In this document: positions 6,350 through 8,563 of the stretch, one piece after another
How the letters are laid out: every line of letters begins with the position of its first letter
Numbering within the stretch: the stretch's first letter is position 1
Source: Roseitalea sp964606055
GTDB taxonomy: Bacteria; Pseudomonadota; Alphaproteobacteria; Rhizobiales; Rhizobiaceae
Length of the DNA: 8,563 nt
Reading direction: 5' to 3'
Assembly: GCA_964606055.1 (NCBI GenBank)
Contig: CAZSFA010000120.1
Location: 1 to 8,563, forward strand
Notes under the pieces: generated by a model
Seen by the model: the letters and a program-made list of their open reading frames with translations, nothing else
The model's database searches: none
What the model was told of the DNA's origin: nothing
Position numbers and translations under genes: made by a program

Positions 6350-6367
6350 TGTCAATCAAGATTGACA
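6350..6367. promoter_or_regulatory. PpsR/CrtJ-type operator TGT-N12-ACA upstream of bchI
   Basis: The site TGTCAATCAAGATTGACA is a palindrome with perfect 8-bp arms and a 2-bp centre. It matches the known PpsR/CrtJ recognition rule TGT-N12-ACA, found upstream of many bch, crt and puc genes. It lies 17 bp before the bchI ATG, just upstream of the ribosome site, and overlaps the likely -10 region, so binding should block bchI transcription under oxygen. The repressor gene itself is not in the window. Confidence 0.8.
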
Positions 6368-6384
6368 CACGTGAGGAGTCGCAC

Positions 6385-7416
6385 ATGACCGCGCCATTCC
6401 CCTTTTCAGCCATCGTCGGGCAGGAGGAGATGAAACAGGCGCTGTTGATGACCGCCGTCGACCCCTTGCTGGGCGGCGTGCTGATCTTTGGCGATCGCGG
6501 CACCGGCAAGTCGACCGCGATCCGTGCGCTGGCCGCGCTTCTGCCAGGGATCCAGACCCGGCCCGACTGCCTCTACAATTGTGAACCCGATCGCCCGACC
6601 GCGATCTGCCCGGTCTGCAACGGCGCCGAACCGGCCAGGCCCGCGCAGCACCCTGCACCCGTCGTCGATCTTCCGCTGGGCGCGACCGAGGACAGGGTGT
6701 GCGGCGCGCTCGACATCGAGCGGGCGCTGATCGCCGGCGAGAAGGCGTTCGAGCCGGGCCTTTTGGCCCGTGCCCATCGCGGGTTTCTCTATATCGACGA
6801 GGTCAACCTGCTTGAGGATCATCTGGTTGACCTGCTGCTTGATGTCGCCGCATCGGGCGTCAACGTCGTCGAACGCGAGGGCCTGTCGATCCGTCACCCC
6901 TCGCGCTTCGTGCTGATCGGGTCGGGCAACCCCGAGGAGGGCGAACTGCGCCCGCAATTGCTGGACCGCTTCGGCCTGTCGGTCGATGTCGGCTCGCCCG
7001 ACACGGTCAAGGACCGGGTCGAGGTGGTGCGCCGCCGCGACGACTATGAGCGCGACCGGGACGCGTTCGTGCACCGCTGGAAACGCAAGGACGGCACCGT
7101 GCGCCGACGGATCGAGACCGCCCGCGCCATTGTCGCCGAGGCGGAACTGCCGGACGCGGCGATCGAACTGGCCTCGGCAATCTGCCTCAAACTCGGCATT
7201 GACGGCCTCCGCGGCGAATTGACCCTGACCCGCGCGGCGCGCGCGCGTGCCGCCCTTGCCGGTCGCGCCGAGGTCACCCTTGACGACATCATCGCCAGCG
7301 CGCCGATGGCATTGCGTCACCGGCTGCGCCGAGACCCGCTGGACGAAGCAGGTTCGGCCGCCCGTGTCGACCGTGCGCTGGCAGAGGCCGTCGCCGAGGA
7401 TACGGTCCATGCTTGA
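6385..7416 (+). CDS. bchI: Magnesium-protoporphyrin chelatase subunit BchI (AAA+ ATPase)
   Basis: A 343-residue protein, normal for BchI. It is the ATPase motor that, with BchD and BchH, inserts Mg2+ into protoporphyrin IX, the first step committed to bacteriochlorophyll. Walker A is GDRGTGKST (36-44). A cysteine-bearing insertion typical of BchI follows (CLYNCEPDRPTAICPVC). Walker B is FLYIDEVNLL, sensor 1/arginine-finger is SGNPEEGELRPQLLDRFGL, and sensor 2 is in GELTLTRAARARAAL. The ATG at 6385 is chosen because GAGGAG (6373-6378) lies 6 nt upstream and family homology begins at FPFSAIVGQEEMKQ. An ATG at 6349 would place the start inside the palindromic operator. It overlaps bchD by 8 nt, so the two are translationally coupled. 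Confidence 0.97.
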   Translation: MTAPFPFSAIVGQEEMKQALLMTAVDPLLGGVLIFGDRGTGKSTAIRALAALLPGIQTRPDCLYNCEPDRPTAICPVCNGAEPARPAQHPAPVVDLPLGATEDRVCGALDIERALIAGEKAFEPGLLARAHRGFLYIDEVNLLEDHLVDLLLDVAASGVNVVEREGLSIRHPSRFVLIGSGNPEEGELRPQLLDRFGLSVDVGSPDTVKDRVEVVRRRDDYERDRDAFVHRWKRKDGTVRRRIETARAIVAEAELPDAAIELASAICLKLGIDGLRGELTLTRAARARAALAGRAEVTLDDIIASAPMALRHRLRRDPLDEAGSAARVDRALAEAVAEDTVHA

Positions 7417-8563
7417 AGCCGGAACCGGCGGACATGATGGCACGGGTGCAACGAGCGAGCCCGACCCGCCGCGCCCGGAACGCGCGCCGCGCGATCCTGA
7501 CCCGGCATGGACCAATGCGGTCCTGGCCGCGCGCATTTTCGCTTGCGCACCCGCCGCGCTTGGCGGCATCCACGTCATCGCCCGCGCTTCGCCGATCCTC
7601 GACCGCTGGCTGGGCTTTGCGCGCGCGTGCCTTCCGGCAACGGCGCCCGTGCGGCGGATCACGCCATCGGTGTCGGCCGGCCGGCTGACCGGCGGCGTCG
7701 ACATCGCGGCCACGCTTGCCGTCGGCCAACCGGTCCGGGAGCCAGGGCTACTGGACACGCTGGCCGATGGCTGCCTTGTCCTGGCGATGGCCGAGCGACT
7801 GCCGCCCGACATGGCCGGCATCATCGCCCGGGCCATGGACGAGCCGATGACCGCATTCGGGCTGATCGCGCTCGACGAGTCCGATGATGACGAGGACGGC
7901 CACCATCTGCCCGGCGCCATTGCCGACCGGTTGGCACTGCGCATTCGGGTCGATGGCATAGCGTTGCGCGATGCCGTACCGCCGCGCCCGCACGCGCCGG
8001 CAATAGAAGCCACACGACTGGCCGGCGTCGCCATTGGCGGTGATCTCTTGCAGGCGCTCGTTGCCGCCACCGCCGCAACGCGGGGCGGCTCGATGCGCGC
8101 CCCGTTTCAGGCGATGCTGGTCGCCCGCATCTGCGCCGCGTTCGATGGCCGCACGGCGGTTTCGGCCGAAGACGTCGCCACGGCCATCAGGCTGTGCTGC
8201 GGCGCGATGATGCAGACGCCCGATGCCGAACGTGGACCCGACAACGCCTCCGACGATGCACAGTCCGACCCGCCCCCGCCCGATGGCTCACCCCATGAGA
8301 GCGAGGCCGACGAGACCGGGCGAAACCGGCCGGACTTCGACCCTGACCTGCTCAACGACATCCTTGTCGCCGCCGCGCGATCGGCCAAACCTGATCTGGA
8401 GGCGTTCCACAAACCGCAGGTCATGCGCACCCGGTCCGACAGCGCAGCCGGCAAGTCCGGCGCGTTGCGCAAGGGTGCTCAGCGCGGTCGGCCGGCGGGC
8501 ATCGTCTCCCGGCCGCCCTACCCGGGCGCGCGCGCCAACGTCACGGCGACCTTGCGCACCGCC
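7409..8563 (+). CDS. bchD: Magnesium-protoporphyrin chelatase subunit BchD, 3' end cut by window edge
   Basis: The first 385 codons are present and the frame is open to the right edge. BchD is the structural partner of BchI in the Mg-chelatase motor. It has an N-terminal AAA+-like domain with degenerate ATP motifs, an acidic/proline-rich linker, and a C-terminal von Willebrand A domain, which lies outside the window. Here W34 to about residue 265 is the AAA+-like part (ALGGIHVIARASPILDRWL; GGSMRAPFQAMLVARICAAF). Residues about 271-311 form the Asp/Pro-rich linker, and the end (GRPAGIVSRPPYPGARANV) is the conserved block before the VWA domain. The ATG at 7409 lies inside the end of bchI, with GAGGA 8 nt upstream. 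The first 33 residues are a Pro/Asp/Gly-rich extension before the usual start of homology. Confidence 0.94.
   Translation, partial: MLEAGTGGHDGTGATSEPDPPRPERAPRDPDPAWTNAVLAARIFACAPAALGGIHVIARASPILDRWLGFARACLPATAPVRRITPSVSAGRLTGGVDIAATLAVGQPVREPGLLDTLADGCLVLAMAERLPPDMAGIIARAMDEPMTAFGLIALDESDDDEDGHHLPGAIADRLALRIRVDGIALRDAVPPRPHAPAIEATRLAGVAIGGDLLQALVAATAATRGGSMRAPFQAMLVARICAAFDGRTAVSAEDVATAIRLCCGAMMQTPDAERGPDNASDDAQSDPPPPDGSPHESEADETGRNRPDFDPDLLNDILVAAARSAKPDLEAFHKPQVMRTRSDSAAGKSGALRKGAQRGRPAGIVSRPPYPGARANVTATLRTA

Noticed and set aside
6220..6384. Longer bchI start at 6220 or 6349
   Set aside because: The GAGGAG ribosome site 6 nt before the ATG at 6385 and the start of BchI homology both favour 6385; the upstream starts would put the operator inside the coding sequence.
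6406..8070. Long open frame of 554 codons on the minus strand
   Set aside because: It is the antisense shadow of bchI and bchD, which have unmistakable motifs; the antisense product is low complexity.
1..8563. CRISPR arrays, insertion sequences, tRNA or rRNA genes
   Set aside because: No repeat-spacer pattern, transposase frame, terminal repeats or RNA gene structure was seen.

Overview
The window is about 8.6 kb of GC-rich DNA. It most likely comes from a phototrophic (purple bacterial or aerobic anoxygenic) alphaproteobacterium. The right side carries a bacteriochlorophyll Mg-chelatase operon (bchI-bchD), a cobalamin-type AerR/PpaA photosynthesis regulator and a periplasmic class I cytochrome c, which is typical content of a photosynthesis gene cluster. 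The left side is a near-complete urate catabolism cluster. I cannot name the genus from this sequence.

Left block (1-4446), urate to glyoxylate and urea. On the minus strand, uraH (5-hydroxyisourate hydrolase) is followed by puuD (membrane urate oxidase, cut by the left edge). Divergent from them on the plus strand are puuE fused to uraD (allantoinase plus OHCU decarboxylase), alc (allantoicase) and allA (ureidoglycolate lyase). The order of chemistry is urate -> 5-hydroxyisourate (PuuD) -> OHCU (UraH) -> allantoin (UraD) -> allantoate (PuuE) -> ureidoglycolate + urea (Alc) -> glyoxylate + urea (AllA). The puuE part is broken: the reading frame shifts near 1921, and about 29 nt appear to be missing compared with the family. 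The 110-bp divergent promoter region holds two adjacent perfect palindromes; one looks like a GntR/FCD-type operator.

Right block (4450-8563), photosynthesis. On the minus strand, a cytochrome c gene (5752-6165) lies upstream of an aerR/ppaA-like gene (4450-5361), with about 390 bp between them in which I see no convincing gene. Divergent from the cytochrome, bchI and bchD run off the right edge and overlap by 8 nt. Just upstream of bchI is a perfect 18-bp TGT-N12-ACA palindrome, the classical PpsR/CrtJ operator, with a second TGACA/TGTCA palindrome upstream over a perfect TTGACA -35-like element. The cluster therefore appears to carry both an operator for the PpsR/CrtJ repressor and a gene for its likely cobalamin-dependent antirepressor.

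The two blocks meet tail to tail with 3 bp between the allA and aerR stop codons and no room for a terminator. I did not find an unambiguous new system. The most notable points are the frameshifted puuE-uraD fusion, the palindromic operators, and the possible alternative N-terminus of the AerR-like protein.
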